Shown here piece after piece: positions 6,917 to 14,807 of a stretch of DNA of 18,270 bases; within the stretch, counting starts at the first letter, position 1, and each line of letters starts with the position of its first letter. The DNA comes from Prevotellaceae bacterium (GTDB lineage Bacteria; Bacteroidota; Bacteroidia; Bacteroidales; UBA932): assembly GCA_031259805.1 (NCBI GenBank), contig JAIRKX010000193.1:1-18270 (forward strand), in the 5' to 3' direction. Under the pieces are notes generated by a model that did not search any database, was not told the DNA's origin, and was given only the letters and a program-made list of their open reading frames with translations. Position numbers and translations under genes: made by a program.

Positions 6917-9900
6917 TTAAAATGTTAGATTAAGACCCAGCGTGAATGTCTTCTGTTGCGGGTAGTATCCCCGGCTTACCGAGGGGCTTTCCGGGTCTAC
7001 GTATTTAAAATGACTAAGGGTAAGCAGGTTTGTTCCTGCCAAATAGATATTGATTCTGCTGAACGGTATTTTCTGCAAGAATTTTTCCGGGAGGTTGTAA
7101 CCGATCTGGGCATTTTTCAACCGCAGATATTCGCCGTTTACTAACCACCAAGTCGATTTCCATGCGTTGTTTCCGTTAGCTACTGTGGTCAACCGCGGGT
7201 AGGCGGCATTGGGGTTTTCCGGCGTCCATGCGCCTTCTATCAGGTAGCGGGGCGAATTACCCTGGCTGGGAAACGGCAAGGTATAAGAAGTGCCGGCGGT
7301 AACGCCCGTATCATAGACGCCCGACAGTTCATAGTCGCAATGCGAGACGCCTTGCCAGAGCAGGGTGGCGTAGAAGCCTCTCCACGATACGGACATGTTG
7401 AGGGAGAAGTTGATTTCGGGCACGGTGCCATATCCTATTTTCACGTAATCGTACTGGGAGCTGATGATGCCATCGCCGTTGATGTCTTTATATTTAAGGT
7501 CGCCCGGTTGTACTCTTCCCGACGGCGCTTCCGGATACTGGTCTATTTCCTCCTGTGTCTGGAAGAGCCCGAGGGCGATGAATCCCTGCGTATCGTAGGT
7601 GGATTCGCCAAAGACGCCGCGATAGTTCGGGTAAGCATCGGTTACGGCTTTTTTCAGTACGCGGTTGCGGGCAAACGAGAAGCTGCCGCTCAGCGCATAG
7701 TTCCAGTCCGAGTTGATGCGGTTTTCGTGTTTCAGGGTGATTTCAAATCCCCGATTATCTACTTTCCCCGAGTTTTGGTACGACGGGAAATAACCGGCCA
7801 ACGAAGGCGGGTAGTTCCCCTCTTGTTTTTCCAGAATACCATCGGTTATTTTATAAAACACATCCAACTCTACGCCTAATTTTTTATTCCACAGCGAGGC
7901 GTCGATGCCTATGTTATAGCTGGCGGTGGTAGCCCATGTCAGGTTGCGGTAAATATAGGGGTTTGATACCCAGAATTGAGAAATAGGGGCGCCTCCCAAT
8001 ACCATGCTGTTGTCGTTAATGGCAAAGGTGGAGTTATACAAATACGGGTCTATGCCTCCGTAGTTTCCCGATTCCCCGTAGCTGGCGCGGATTTTAAGGT
8101 AGTTGACGAAGGGCGCCAGGCGGGCAAAGAAATCTTCCTGCGAGATAATCCAGCCGACGGAAGCCGAGGGGAAAAAGCCCCAGCGGTTTTCCGGCGCAAA
8201 GATGTACGAGGCGTCATAGCGGAAGGCAAACTCGGCCAGGTATTTCTTATCATACACATAATTGGCGCGCCCTACCCACGATACCCGTCCCGAGTAGGAA
8301 TAGTTTCCGGTAACCGGCTCTTCGGGAAAAGTTGAACCCAATGATATGTCCACGGGGTCGTCGCTGTAATAGCCTCTTTTCTTTCCGGTCATGGTGCTCG
8401 AATAGCCTTTTGTGGCTTCATAAAGCACTACCGCTCCGACATAGTGTTTGCCGAAGTCGCGGGCGTAATTAATTTGCGGGCGTATCAGCCATGTGTCGCC
8501 CCATGAGGCCGATTTTGAGTAGGAGCCTTCTTTATGGACACCGGATATTCCTCCTATTCCCTCATCCAGGCTGGCGTTTACCGCATACAGGTTATAATAC
8601 CGGTCGTAGTTGGAGTTGATCGTGTTGCTATAATCATAGGCAGCAAACATGGAGGCTTTCAAACCTTTCAGGATGCCGGTCAGGTCGGAGAAGTCATATT
8701 CCAATGTAAAGTCGGTATTTATGCGCCAGGCGGTTTTGCGCTTGTACCCTGATTCGGTCAACGCGGCATAGCCGTTATTATTATAGGTACCGTCGTTCCA
8801 AGCGGCGGGTAATCCTTGAAATTCGGATTTAATAATGGGGATGGTGTTAATGGCTTGCCTGATGGGGTCAAATTCCTGCTGGTTGCCGATGGCTGTTCCC
8901 GGCCAGTCCGTATCGGCGCGGTTTCCCGCTATATTGGTGAGGAATCGCAGGTTTTTTGCTACCAGTATGTCGAGGTTAGCGCGCATGTTGTAGCGCGTGT
9001 AGCCGGTGTTGTGTAAGGTGCCTTCCTGATCCATGATACCGATGCTGGTATAGTATTTTGTTCGTTGCGTACCGCCCGAAGCCGAAATATTGTGCTGTTG
9101 CGTTACGCCGGTGCGGAACACTTTATCTAACCAGTCCGTTTCGCCCCAAATGCTATTGGGGTCATTGGCCAGTACTTTGTTTTGGACGTCGGCCGTCCAC
9201 AGCGGCGTAAGGCCGTCCATATCTCGCGCCTTGTTGTGCCAGTACATGTAGTCTTTTGCGTCTAAAAATTCGGGCATGGCCGTATTCTGGGTGAGGCTAT
9301 AAGAGCCGTCGTAGGCAATTTTAGCGGGACCTTCGCCGCCTGTTTTAGTAGTAATCAGGATAACTCCATTGGCGCCCTGCACGCCATAGATGGAAGCGGC
9401 CGCATCTTTCAGTACCGCCACGCTTTCGATGTCGTTCGGGTTTACATAGTCGATGAGCCGCTGTACGCCGTCGACCACGATAATCGGGCTGTTCGCTCCT
9501 GCGATGAATGAGTTGATTCCACGCACGTACAGGGTAGCGCCGTCGTCGCCGGGTTTCCCCGATCGCTGGATGCTGGTCAGGCCGGCTATTTTGCCGGTAA
9601 GCATGTTAGAGGCGTTCTGCATGGGCGAGAGCGTCAACTCTTCCGCGCCAATTTGCGAGACGGCGCCGGTCAAATGGATGCGTTTTTGCACGCCGTATCC
9701 GACTACTACGACTTCATCGAGTACTTTTGCGTCTTCCTCCAGCACGACGTTGATGTCCAACTGGTCGCCAACCCTGATTTCCTGCGTCTGGTAGCCAATA
9801 AACGAGACAACCAGCGCCGCTTCGGGGCCGGCCTGTATGATAAACCGGCCGAGGGCGTCTGTCGTTGTGGTCGTCATCGTTCCTTTTACTACGATAGAAG

Positions 9901-10063
9901 CGCCGACGATGATTTCGCCTTTGGCGTCGGTTACCGTCCCGCTTATCGTTTTTGTTTGCGCATGGAGCGGTAATACCGCCCCTGCCAACAGCAGGAATAT
10001 TCCTGCCCGGAGGGTTGCTTTTTTCCAAAGCCTCCTCTCTTTCTCTTTTCGTTTTTTGATCAT
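6917..10063 (-). CDS. susC: SusC/RagA-family TonB-dependent transporter (first pair)
   Basis: This is a 1048-aa outer-membrane beta-barrel that imports oligosaccharides bound by its SusD partner, driven by TonB. A signal peptide with a long basic start (MIKKRKEKERRLWKK) ends near HAQ at 34-36. It is followed by a carboxypeptidase-regulatory-like beta domain (about 38-110, SGTVTDAKGEIIVGASIVVK and SFIGY), the SusC signature LDEVVVVGYG (115-124, TonB-box region), the plug (about 125-235, including TLYVRGINSF and PIIVVDGV), and a barrel ending in FTLGLNLTF with terminal Phe. There is no N-terminal STN signalling domain, so it is not expected to drive an ECF sigma/anti-sigma system directly. The gene starts 16 nt after the DUF4434-type gene and is 16 nt before susD1. 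Confidence 0.97.
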   Translation of the reverse strand: MIKKRKEKERRLWKKATLRAGIFLLLAGAVLPLHAQTKTISGTVTDAKGEIIVGASIVVKGTMTTTTTDALGRFIIQAGPEAALVVSFIGYQTQEIRVGDQLDINVVLEEDAKVLDEVVVVGYGVQKRIHLTGAVSQIGAEELTLSPMQNASNMLTGKIAGLTSIQRSGKPGDDGATLYVRGINSFIAGANSPIIVVDGVQRLIDYVNPNDIESVAVLKDAAASIYGVQGANGVILITTKTGGEGPAKIAYDGSYSLTQNTAMPEFLDAKDYMYWHNKARDMDGLTPLWTADVQNKVLANDPNSIWGETDWLDKVFRTGVTQQHNISASGGTQRTKYYTSIGIMDQEGTLHNTGYTRYNMRANLDILVAKNLRFLTNIAGNRADTDWPGTAIGNQQEFDPIRQAINTIPIIKSEFQGLPAAWNDGTYNNNGYAALTESGYKRKTAWRINTDFTLEYDFSDLTGILKGLKASMFAAYDYSNTINSNYDRYYNLYAVNASLDEGIGGISGVHKEGSYSKSASWGDTWLIRPQINYARDFGKHYVGAVVLYEATKGYSSTMTGKKRGYYSDDPVDISLGSTFPEEPVTGNYSYSGRVSWVGRANYVYDKKYLAEFAFRYDASYIFAPENRWGFFPSASVGWIISQEDFFARLAPFVNYLKIRASYGESGNYGGIDPYLYNSTFAINDNSMVLGGAPISQFWVSNPYIYRNLTWATTASYNIGIDASLWNKKLGVELDVFYKITDGILEKQEGNYPPSLAGYFPSYQNSGKVDNRGFEITLKHENRINSDWNYALSGSFSFARNRVLKKAVTDAYPNYRGVFGESTYDTQGFIALGLFQTQEEIDQYPEAPSGRVQPGDLKYKDINGDGIISSQYDYVKIGYGTVPEINFSLNMSVSWRGFYATLLWQGVSHCDYELSGVYDTGVTAGTSYTLPFPSQGNSPRYLIEGAWTPENPNAAYPRLTTVANGNNAWKSTWWLVNGEYLRLKNAQIGYNLPEKFLQKIPFSRINIYLAGTNLLTLSHFKYVDPESPSVSRGYYPQQKTFTLGLNLTF

Positions 10064-10079
10064 AGTTTGTAATTTTTAT

Positions 10080-11192
10080 TTATTTAGTGAGGTTAAAATG
10101 TTCTCTGTAGAATCGGTATAAATTTCCGGCTTGCTGGTAGGCCGAGTTGGGGCTCATAAAATGGGAGAACTCGAAGGTAATGGCTTTTGCCATGCCTGCT
10201 TCCTGCGAATGGATGAGTTTTTTTATCAGTTTGTCCCAGCGTATCGGCAGGAAGCGTATCGGCATGTCGCGGTCGAAGGATTCGACATTCGTCCAGCATT
10301 CAATGTCAAATTTTTCGGCCAGTTCTCTATTGGCTATCAGGTAATCTTTCAATTCGTGATAATCGACCTGTCCATCCTGGAAGGCCATGATGTCTACCGA
10401 TCCTTTAATGCCCGATAGGATCTCCGTCCAGTCTTTGACGTGCCGCTCGACGGTAGTGGCGCTGTCGCCGCCCATTACCTGGTCGGTTTTCAATCCGTGG
10501 ATGTAGGGCGAAATCAGGCACGGTTTGTTACCCGACAGCGCTTTGGCATGTCGTCCTATTTCGGCGAACGATTCTACAATGCCTCCTTTGCGGCGGCTTA
10601 CTTCCTGCGACAGGTACCATCCGTAGAACGAAGGATGGTGTCCGTACTTTTCCCACAGTTCGTCTAAAAACAGTTTGTTGATGTCCACTTCTTTTTTGGC
10701 GTCGCCGGCGAGCCAGTAGCGCCCTGTGTCGAATATGCCGCAGTAAAATTGCATGCCATGCTTGTCGGCCAGGTCGAGGAACATTCCCAGCAGGTCGAAT
10801 GCCGGTTCATACATGTAGGTTCCTTCGTGTTTCATCAGCACATCGGAGCGGAAGGTCATGTATCGCGCGAATGCGGCGCGAATGAGAATCACCGTGTTGA
10901 TGCCCATTTTTTTCATGGCGAAGAAATCCCTGTCCCATTTGTCGTAGCCCCAATTCTGCGATGGGATGTCGTAGGTGATTTCATCTAAGAAGGTGCCGGT
11001 GATGGGCAATCCCGTGTTTTTTGGGATGAGGCGGTACTTGTCGTCCATGCCGGAAGAATGGCCGTCGCCGGTGCCTGTAGCGCTTCCGGCACACGATGAT
11101 AAAACGGCGCCGGCTACCGGGACACTCCCGGCAGCAATCAGTGTTTTTTTCAAAAAATCTCGGCGATTACTTTTGTTTGGAATGTGTTTCAT
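10080..11192 (-). CDS. DUF4434-type TIM-barrel lipoprotein with Tat signal
   Basis: This is a 370-aa putative glycoside-hydrolase-like protein. The N-terminus has a twin-arginine motif NRRDFLKK (9-16) and then a lipobox LSSC with Cys34, suggesting export in folded form by Tat followed by lipidation. The mature region matches the DUF4434 pattern as I recall it: PITGTFLDEI at the start, WDRDFFAMKKMGINTVIL, a HPSFYGWYLSQEVS strand with E197, VDIMAFQDGQV, ECWTNVESFD with E304, and AITFEFSHFMSP. E197 and E304 lie where clan-A-like barrels keep acid/base and nucleophile, but this is positional inference. No activity is assigned. It lies 48 nt after the phosphodiester glycosidase gene, and susC1 follows 16 nt later, so all three are likely on one transcript. 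Confidence 0.8.
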   Translation of the reverse strand: MKHIPNKSNRRDFLKKTLIAAGSVPVAGAVLSSCAGSATGTGDGHSSGMDDKYRLIPKNTGLPITGTFLDEITYDIPSQNWGYDKWDRDFFAMKKMGINTVILIRAAFARYMTFRSDVLMKHEGTYMYEPAFDLLGMFLDLADKHGMQFYCGIFDTGRYWLAGDAKKEVDINKLFLDELWEKYGHHPSFYGWYLSQEVSRRKGGIVESFAEIGRHAKALSGNKPCLISPYIHGLKTDQVMGGDSATTVERHVKDWTEILSGIKGSVDIMAFQDGQVDYHELKDYLIANRELAEKFDIECWTNVESFDRDMPIRFLPIRWDKLIKKLIHSQEAGMAKAITFEFSHFMSPNSAYQQAGNLYRFYREHFNLTK

Positions 11193-11207
11193 TGCTTTAT
11201 TATTTTT

Positions 11208-11249
11208 CGTTCTTAACTCTTAGTTCTTAACTCTTAACTCTTAGTTCTT
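11208..11249. repeat. Six tandem 7-mers at a gene junction
   Basis: The plus strand reads CGTTCTT, AACTCTT, AGTTCTT, AACTCTT, AACTCTT, AGTTCTT without gaps. The array fills most of the 48-nt gap between the phosphodiester glycosidase and DUF4434 genes and overlaps the last codons and TAA stop of the former. Each unit supplies TTA or AAG triplets, so added units could move the stop or change the spacing. Confidence 0.85.
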
Positions 11250-12650
11250 AATAATGGCCAGTCCGTTGCATACGGCTCGCTGCGCGCCGTCGGACAGGAC
11301 GTTCTTCGTGGTTTTGTCGACCATCAGGCAGGATGAGCCGCCGCCGTCGAGGTTGATGGCATCGGTGGCGCCGAGGTACTGCATCACCTGCGCCAGTTCT
11401 TTGGTGCTGACGCCTACTGATCCTGTGTGCCGGCCTTCGACGACGACAAAGTAGACAAAGTCTTTCGCTGCCGAAAACCCGACGGCTGTGCGTGGATGCT
11501 TACCGGTATACAGGTCTTCGGAAGAGGGTGGTTCGAGCGCCTCGTTATTTTTTAGAATAATATTGCTTCCGCTCACGGCATTACGGATGACGGCGGAGTT
11601 GATGGCGGGAGATGAGGCGAGGGTGTAGTCTATCGTTACCTCCACCTCGTCGCCGACTTGCAGGTTGTTGGTGAGGTAGGTATTGGCCGTACCATTGCCC
11701 GACAGTACGATTTTGCCTTTGGGGATGGCCATGTTGCCTTTGCCGCCCATCGGTTCTTTCTGTTCGACGTCGCAGCGGACGTTGAGGTGGCTGCTTAATG
11801 TCTCCCATTGCCCTGTCTTCGGCGTGCACAATATCTCTGTGCCCCATTCGTTGGTGCCTGTACGCTTACCTTTAGCGGAGTTGTAGAGCACCAGCCAGTT
11901 CTCCCAACGGGTACTGTTTACGTTGGTTATGTTAAATTCGACGCCATTCTTGCTTTTGGCTTTGGAATTAAACTTCAGGTCGTCAATATACGGTTGGTTA
12001 TTGGCGTCAAATCCGACGATGGGCGATTCATTATTGCCTAAGCAGTTCATCATTCCTTTGACAATTTCCGCATCGGTAGGCACTCCACCGGTTGCCATGC
12101 CGTAGAACCCGCCGTTGATGGTCATTTTTACTTGTCGACCTGCCGCTTCATAGCGGTTTACCATCGTCAGCGGGGTCTCTTTGCCGGAGAGGCTGTCTCG
12201 CCCCGACCATGCTTCGATACGGTAGCCGGTGGTGTGGGTGTTGTAACGCACGGCGTGTATGACTAACGGTTTCGTGGCGTTTGTCAATTGCGCTTTGAGG
12301 TACCAGAATCCGTTTTCAAATTCATCCATCGCCGTTTCGTCTACCGTATAAGTTGTAAGGCCGAGGGTGATGGCGGAGGCCAGCGTGGGGTCTACGTCAT
12401 AATTGGGGCATCCGGGTTGGGGGTTGGCTATGCAGGGGTCTACATAGTTTGGGCATCCGGGCTGGGGGTTGGTCGCACAGGTGTCCACATAGTTGGGGCA
12501 TCCGGGCTGGGGGTCTGTTTCGCAAGCGTCCACATAGTTGGGGCATCCGGGCTGGGGATTCGTTTCACAGGGATCGGTGTTGCCGGAAGTACAGGCGGCG
12601 TATAAGGCCAATCCGATTAGTAGATAACATAAGGGGAGAAATCTTTTCAT
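11241..12650 (-). CDS. Phosphodiester glycosidase (NAGPA/DUF2233) lipoprotein
   Basis: This is a 469-aa putative enzyme of the family that includes the human mannose-6-phosphate uncovering enzyme, which cleaves a sugar-1-phosphate diester. A signal peptide ends at Cys20 (LYAAC). Residues 26-84 are four tandem 15-aa units of the DPCETNPQPGCPNYV type with two Cys each, a probable stalk. The catalytic domain shows MTINGGFYG (176-184), HPRTAVGFS (385-393), VVVEGR (402-407) and INLDGGGSS (432-440), all characteristic of the family. An insert of roughly residues 215-380 looks like a separate beta domain (GDEVEVTIDYTLASS). The gene leads the downstream operon and is preceded by a -7-like box and a 21-bp palindromic array. 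The leaving group and sugar in this organism are unknown. Confidence 0.88.
   Translation of the reverse strand: MKRFLPLCYLLIGLALYAACTSGNTDPCETNPQPGCPNYVDACETDPQPGCPNYVDTCATNPQPGCPNYVDPCIANPQPGCPNYDVDPTLASAITLGLTTYTVDETAMDEFENGFWYLKAQLTNATKPLVIHAVRYNTHTTGYRIEAWSGRDSLSGKETPLTMVNRYEAAGRQVKMTINGGFYGMATGGVPTDAEIVKGMMNCLGNNESPIVGFDANNQPYIDDLKFNSKAKSKNGVEFNITNVNSTRWENWLVLYNSAKGKRTGTNEWGTEILCTPKTGQWETLSSHLNVRCDVEQKEPMGGKGNMAIPKGKIVLSGNGTANTYLTNNLQVGDEVEVTIDYTLASSPAINSAVIRNAVSGSNIILKNNEALEPPSSEDLYTGKHPRTAVGFSAAKDFVYFVVVEGRHTGSVGVSTKELAQVMQYLGATDAINLDGGGSSCLMVDKTTKNVLSDGAQRAVCNGLAIIKN
12399..12575 (-). repeat. Four 45-bp coding repeats (15-aa Cys-rich stalk)
   Basis: Four 15-residue units, D26-V40, D41-V55, D56-V70 and D71-Y84, share the pattern D-x-C-x-x-[ND]PQPGCPNY. 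The DNA copies are nearly identical (GGGGCATCCGGGCTGGGG core on the plus strand). The last copy, nearest the catalytic domain, is the most diverged at the DNA level (GGGTTGGGG). Confidence 0.92.
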
Positions 12651-12698
12651 ATTGCTTTTTTTTTGAGATTACGATATATATGTGTGTTTGAAGTCCGG

Positions 12699-12706
12699 CA
12701 AAAATA
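12699..12706 (-). promoter_or_regulatory. Putative -7 box for the phosphodiester glycosidase operon
   Basis: On the minus strand TATTTTTG (12706-12699) matches TAnnTTTG about 48 nt before the ATG at 12650. Its first bases are the last bases of the outermost 21-bp repeat unit. No clear TTG -33 element lies at the expected distance because that position falls inside the array, so an activator binding the repeats could be required. That role is inferred. Confidence 0.4.
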
Positions 12707-12906
12707 CGCGCGTATTTGCTCCGAATGCGCGCATATTTGCTCCGAATACGCGCATATTTGCTCCGAATACGCGCATATTTGCTCCGAATACGCGCGTATT
12801 TGCTCCGAATACGCGCATATTTGCTCCGAATACGCGCATATTTGCTCCGAATACGCGCGCATTTGCTCCGAATACGCGCGCATTTGCTCCGAATACGCGC
12901 GCATTT
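12703..12906. repeat. 21-bp palindromic tandem array, 9 full units plus a partial
   Basis: Nine contiguous 21-bp units begin at 12703 and repeat without spacers to 12891, followed by a partial unit to 12906. Each unit is a 14-bp AT-flanked CG core plus the spacer TGCTCCG. The cores vary: AATACGCGCGTATT (units 1 and 5) and AATGCGCGCATATT (unit 2) contain perfect 10-bp palindromes, AATACGCGCATATT (units 3, 4, 6, 7) is nearly palindromic, and AATACGCGCGCATT (units 8-10) carries GCGCGC. The spacer is identical in all full units. The 21-bp period equals two helical turns, so all cores face the same side of the DNA. Confidence 0.97.
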
Positions 12907-13010
12907 TTTATGATTTGGTGTTGCATCGTCCTTTTTATATTATTTTCCATAGCTACCGGTAATGGAAATAACGACTGTTTATTTGCAGGCATTTTAACTG
13001 GGTGTTTGGG

Positions 13011-14789
13011 TTAATTACTGTATTCCGCGTTTTGTTCTAATGCGGGGTTGAGGAAAATTTCCTGCTGAGGAATAGGCCACAATTCAAATTTAGTCTCCCA
13101 GAAACGGCCGGGTACGGCTACCCTCAGTTTATGTTTGTATGCTTCATAATTGGCTATATCGTTAAGGTCGTGCCGGGGGGTTGTTTTGAAGTTGGGTTTT
13201 TCGGTTATCCCTTCGTAGCCGCCGGTTTCTTTCAGCGGCACGCCATAGCTGTCGTGTTCGTTTTCGAGGTCGCCGATACCCCAGCGGCGCATGTCTACAA
13301 AATGAAGGCCTTCGAGCGCCAGTTCGACTTTGCGTTCGCGGCGCACGAGTTGCCTCATTTTATCAACACTACCGATGCGGTCGCTCGACACGTCGGGCAT
13401 CCCTGCCCTTCGCCGTACTTCGTTGATGGCGTCGTAGACGGATTGGTCCAGCGCATTCAGTTCGATTTTTGCTTCGGCGTATGTGAGCAGTAATTCGGCA
13501 TAGCGCATAACAGGATAGTGGATCGTCGAGGCCTGAATGCTTTCGACGCTGTCGCCGGCCATTTTGTGCCAGATATAGCCTGCGCCCATGACGGCAAAGC
13601 TTGTCCATGCGGCGCTGCTGTTAAGATCCATATTGGTTACGGTTTTCCATGTGCGGGCGTTGTAGTCGTATTGGAGGGTATTGTCGTCATAGGCATTGAG
13701 GATGATTTTGATTTTACCTTCATCCGTGCCTGTGGTGTTCCCCACGCAGGTGTCGCCGTGCATTCGGAGAGTAGCGTGGAAGCGGGGGTCGCGGTTTCTT
13801 TGCGGGTGTTTGGGGTCGTATAAAGGAGATTCGTCAATACGCTTTCCGTCGATACACTCGTAAGTGTCGGCCAGCAGAGAGGACGGGTGTCGCAGCGTCT
13901 GTCCGTAGAAACGGGAGGCGCTGCCGAAGCCTATCAGGTGTGTTCGTTTGGTGCCGTCGTGCGAGTACATTACTTCGATGATTAATTCGCTCCGGGCGTC
14001 GGCTTTGGCCTGTCCTGTGGTGGTAAACAGGTCGTCGTAGCGGTTAGCCAGTTGGCGGCGCCCGATGACGGTATCGGCGGCGGCGGCGGCGATACGGAAA
14101 TAGTCTTCGGCTCGTCCGCCGTAGTTTAAGCTGCCGCCCAGTAGCGCTGCGCGCGCCCGCAAACCGTAAGCGGCGGCTTTATCCATTCGTCCTCTCACGG
14201 CGGCTGTCCATTCCAGATAGCGTGCGGCCTCTGCCGTTTCGTTCAGGATAAAGTCGAGGATTATCGCTTTCGACGTTCGGGGCGTCCGGTATTGTTCGAC
14301 GGTTACCGGCTCGTCGAAGAAGGGCGCGTCGCCATAGGTTGCAATCAGGTTGTAGTAGGCGAATGCCCGCAGCACACGCGCTTCGGCGATGTATTGCCGG
14401 GCTTTGTCGCTCAGTCCGGCGATGTAGTCTTTTGAGCCGTATATTAATGAATTGGTGCGGGCAATGAAGGTATACCATGTGCGCCACCATTGCAGCACTC
14501 TTGTATTATTTTGGTCCAGCGCGCCGCCGGCGCCGATGGTCGGCGGGGCGTCATTACGCTCGAAGGCCATGCCGGTGAACTGGTCTAAAAAGACGTAGTT
14601 GGGAACCATATAACCGAAGTTGTACGAATCGAGGTACATGTTATAATACACGCCGGTAAGTCCAAGTTCGATGGCTTCTTCCGTTTTAAAGAATCCGGCG
14701 GAGGTATAGCTGTAAGGTTCCTTGTTGAGATAGTCTTCGCAGGCCACGCTGAGGGCTGCAAGAAGGATTAAGAGTAAAAACTTTTTCAT
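13011..14789 (-). CDS. susD: SusD/RagB-family glycan-binding lipoprotein (second pair)
   Basis: This is a 592-aa outer-membrane lipoprotein, partner of the susC2 product. The chosen start MKKFLLLILLAALSVAC gives a compact signal peptide with Cys17, followed by EDYLNKEPYSYTSAGFF, the SusD hallmark. An alternative ATG two codons upstream (14795) is possible but adds nothing. Other family blocks are VLRAFAYYNLIATYGDAPF in the TPR-like part, MRYAELLLTYAEAKIEL, RRERKVELALEGLHFVDMRR and the C-terminal ELWPIPQQEIFLNPALEQN. It begins 18 nt after the susC2 stop, and no clear terminator follows it. It is clearly diverged from the first SusD in the window, so the two pairs probably recognise different parts of the substrate or different substrates. 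Confidence 0.96.
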   Translation of the reverse strand: MKKFLLLILLAALSVACEDYLNKEPYSYTSAGFFKTEEAIELGLTGVYYNMYLDSYNFGYMVPNYVFLDQFTGMAFERNDAPPTIGAGGALDQNNTRVLQWWRTWYTFIARTNSLIYGSKDYIAGLSDKARQYIAEARVLRAFAYYNLIATYGDAPFFDEPVTVEQYRTPRTSKAIILDFILNETAEAARYLEWTAAVRGRMDKAAAYGLRARAALLGGSLNYGGRAEDYFRIAAAAADTVIGRRQLANRYDDLFTTTGQAKADARSELIIEVMYSHDGTKRTHLIGFGSASRFYGQTLRHPSSLLADTYECIDGKRIDESPLYDPKHPQRNRDPRFHATLRMHGDTCVGNTTGTDEGKIKIILNAYDDNTLQYDYNARTWKTVTNMDLNSSAAWTSFAVMGAGYIWHKMAGDSVESIQASTIHYPVMRYAELLLTYAEAKIELNALDQSVYDAINEVRRRAGMPDVSSDRIGSVDKMRQLVRRERKVELALEGLHFVDMRRWGIGDLENEHDSYGVPLKETGGYEGITEKPNFKTTPRHDLNDIANYEAYKHKLRVAVPGRFWETKFELWPIPQQEIFLNPALEQNAEYSN

Positions 14790-14807
14790 ATACATAATTC
14801 GTCATCG

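Larger units (their letters stand above)
12651..13010. other. Gap between susD2 and the phosphodiester glycosidase gene
   Basis: This 360-bp gap is dominated by the 21-bp array at 12703-12906. The rest is AT-rich. TTTCCAT (12944-12950) and ATGGAAA (12962-12968) can pair around a loop containing ACCGGT, but no T-tract follows on either strand, so it is not a clear terminator for susD2. A minus-strand frame at 12669-12992 starts 18 nt after the susD2 stop and would encode 107 aa with about nine (A/M/T)RVFGAN heptads. Because the array is open in most frames, this frame is weak evidence for a protein. Confidence 0.5.

Noticed and set aside
12703..12906. CRISPR array or phage-type iteron origin
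   Set aside because: There are no unique spacers and no replication initiator nearby. The array lies inside a PUL between chromosomal genes.
12944..12968. Hairpin TTTCCAT/ATGGAAA as a susD2 terminator
   Set aside because: There is an 11-nt loop and no T-tract after it on the minus strand.
14790..14795. susD2 start two codons upstream
   Set aside because: It is possible, but the start at 14789 gives the standard MKKF signal peptide. The difference has no functional consequence.
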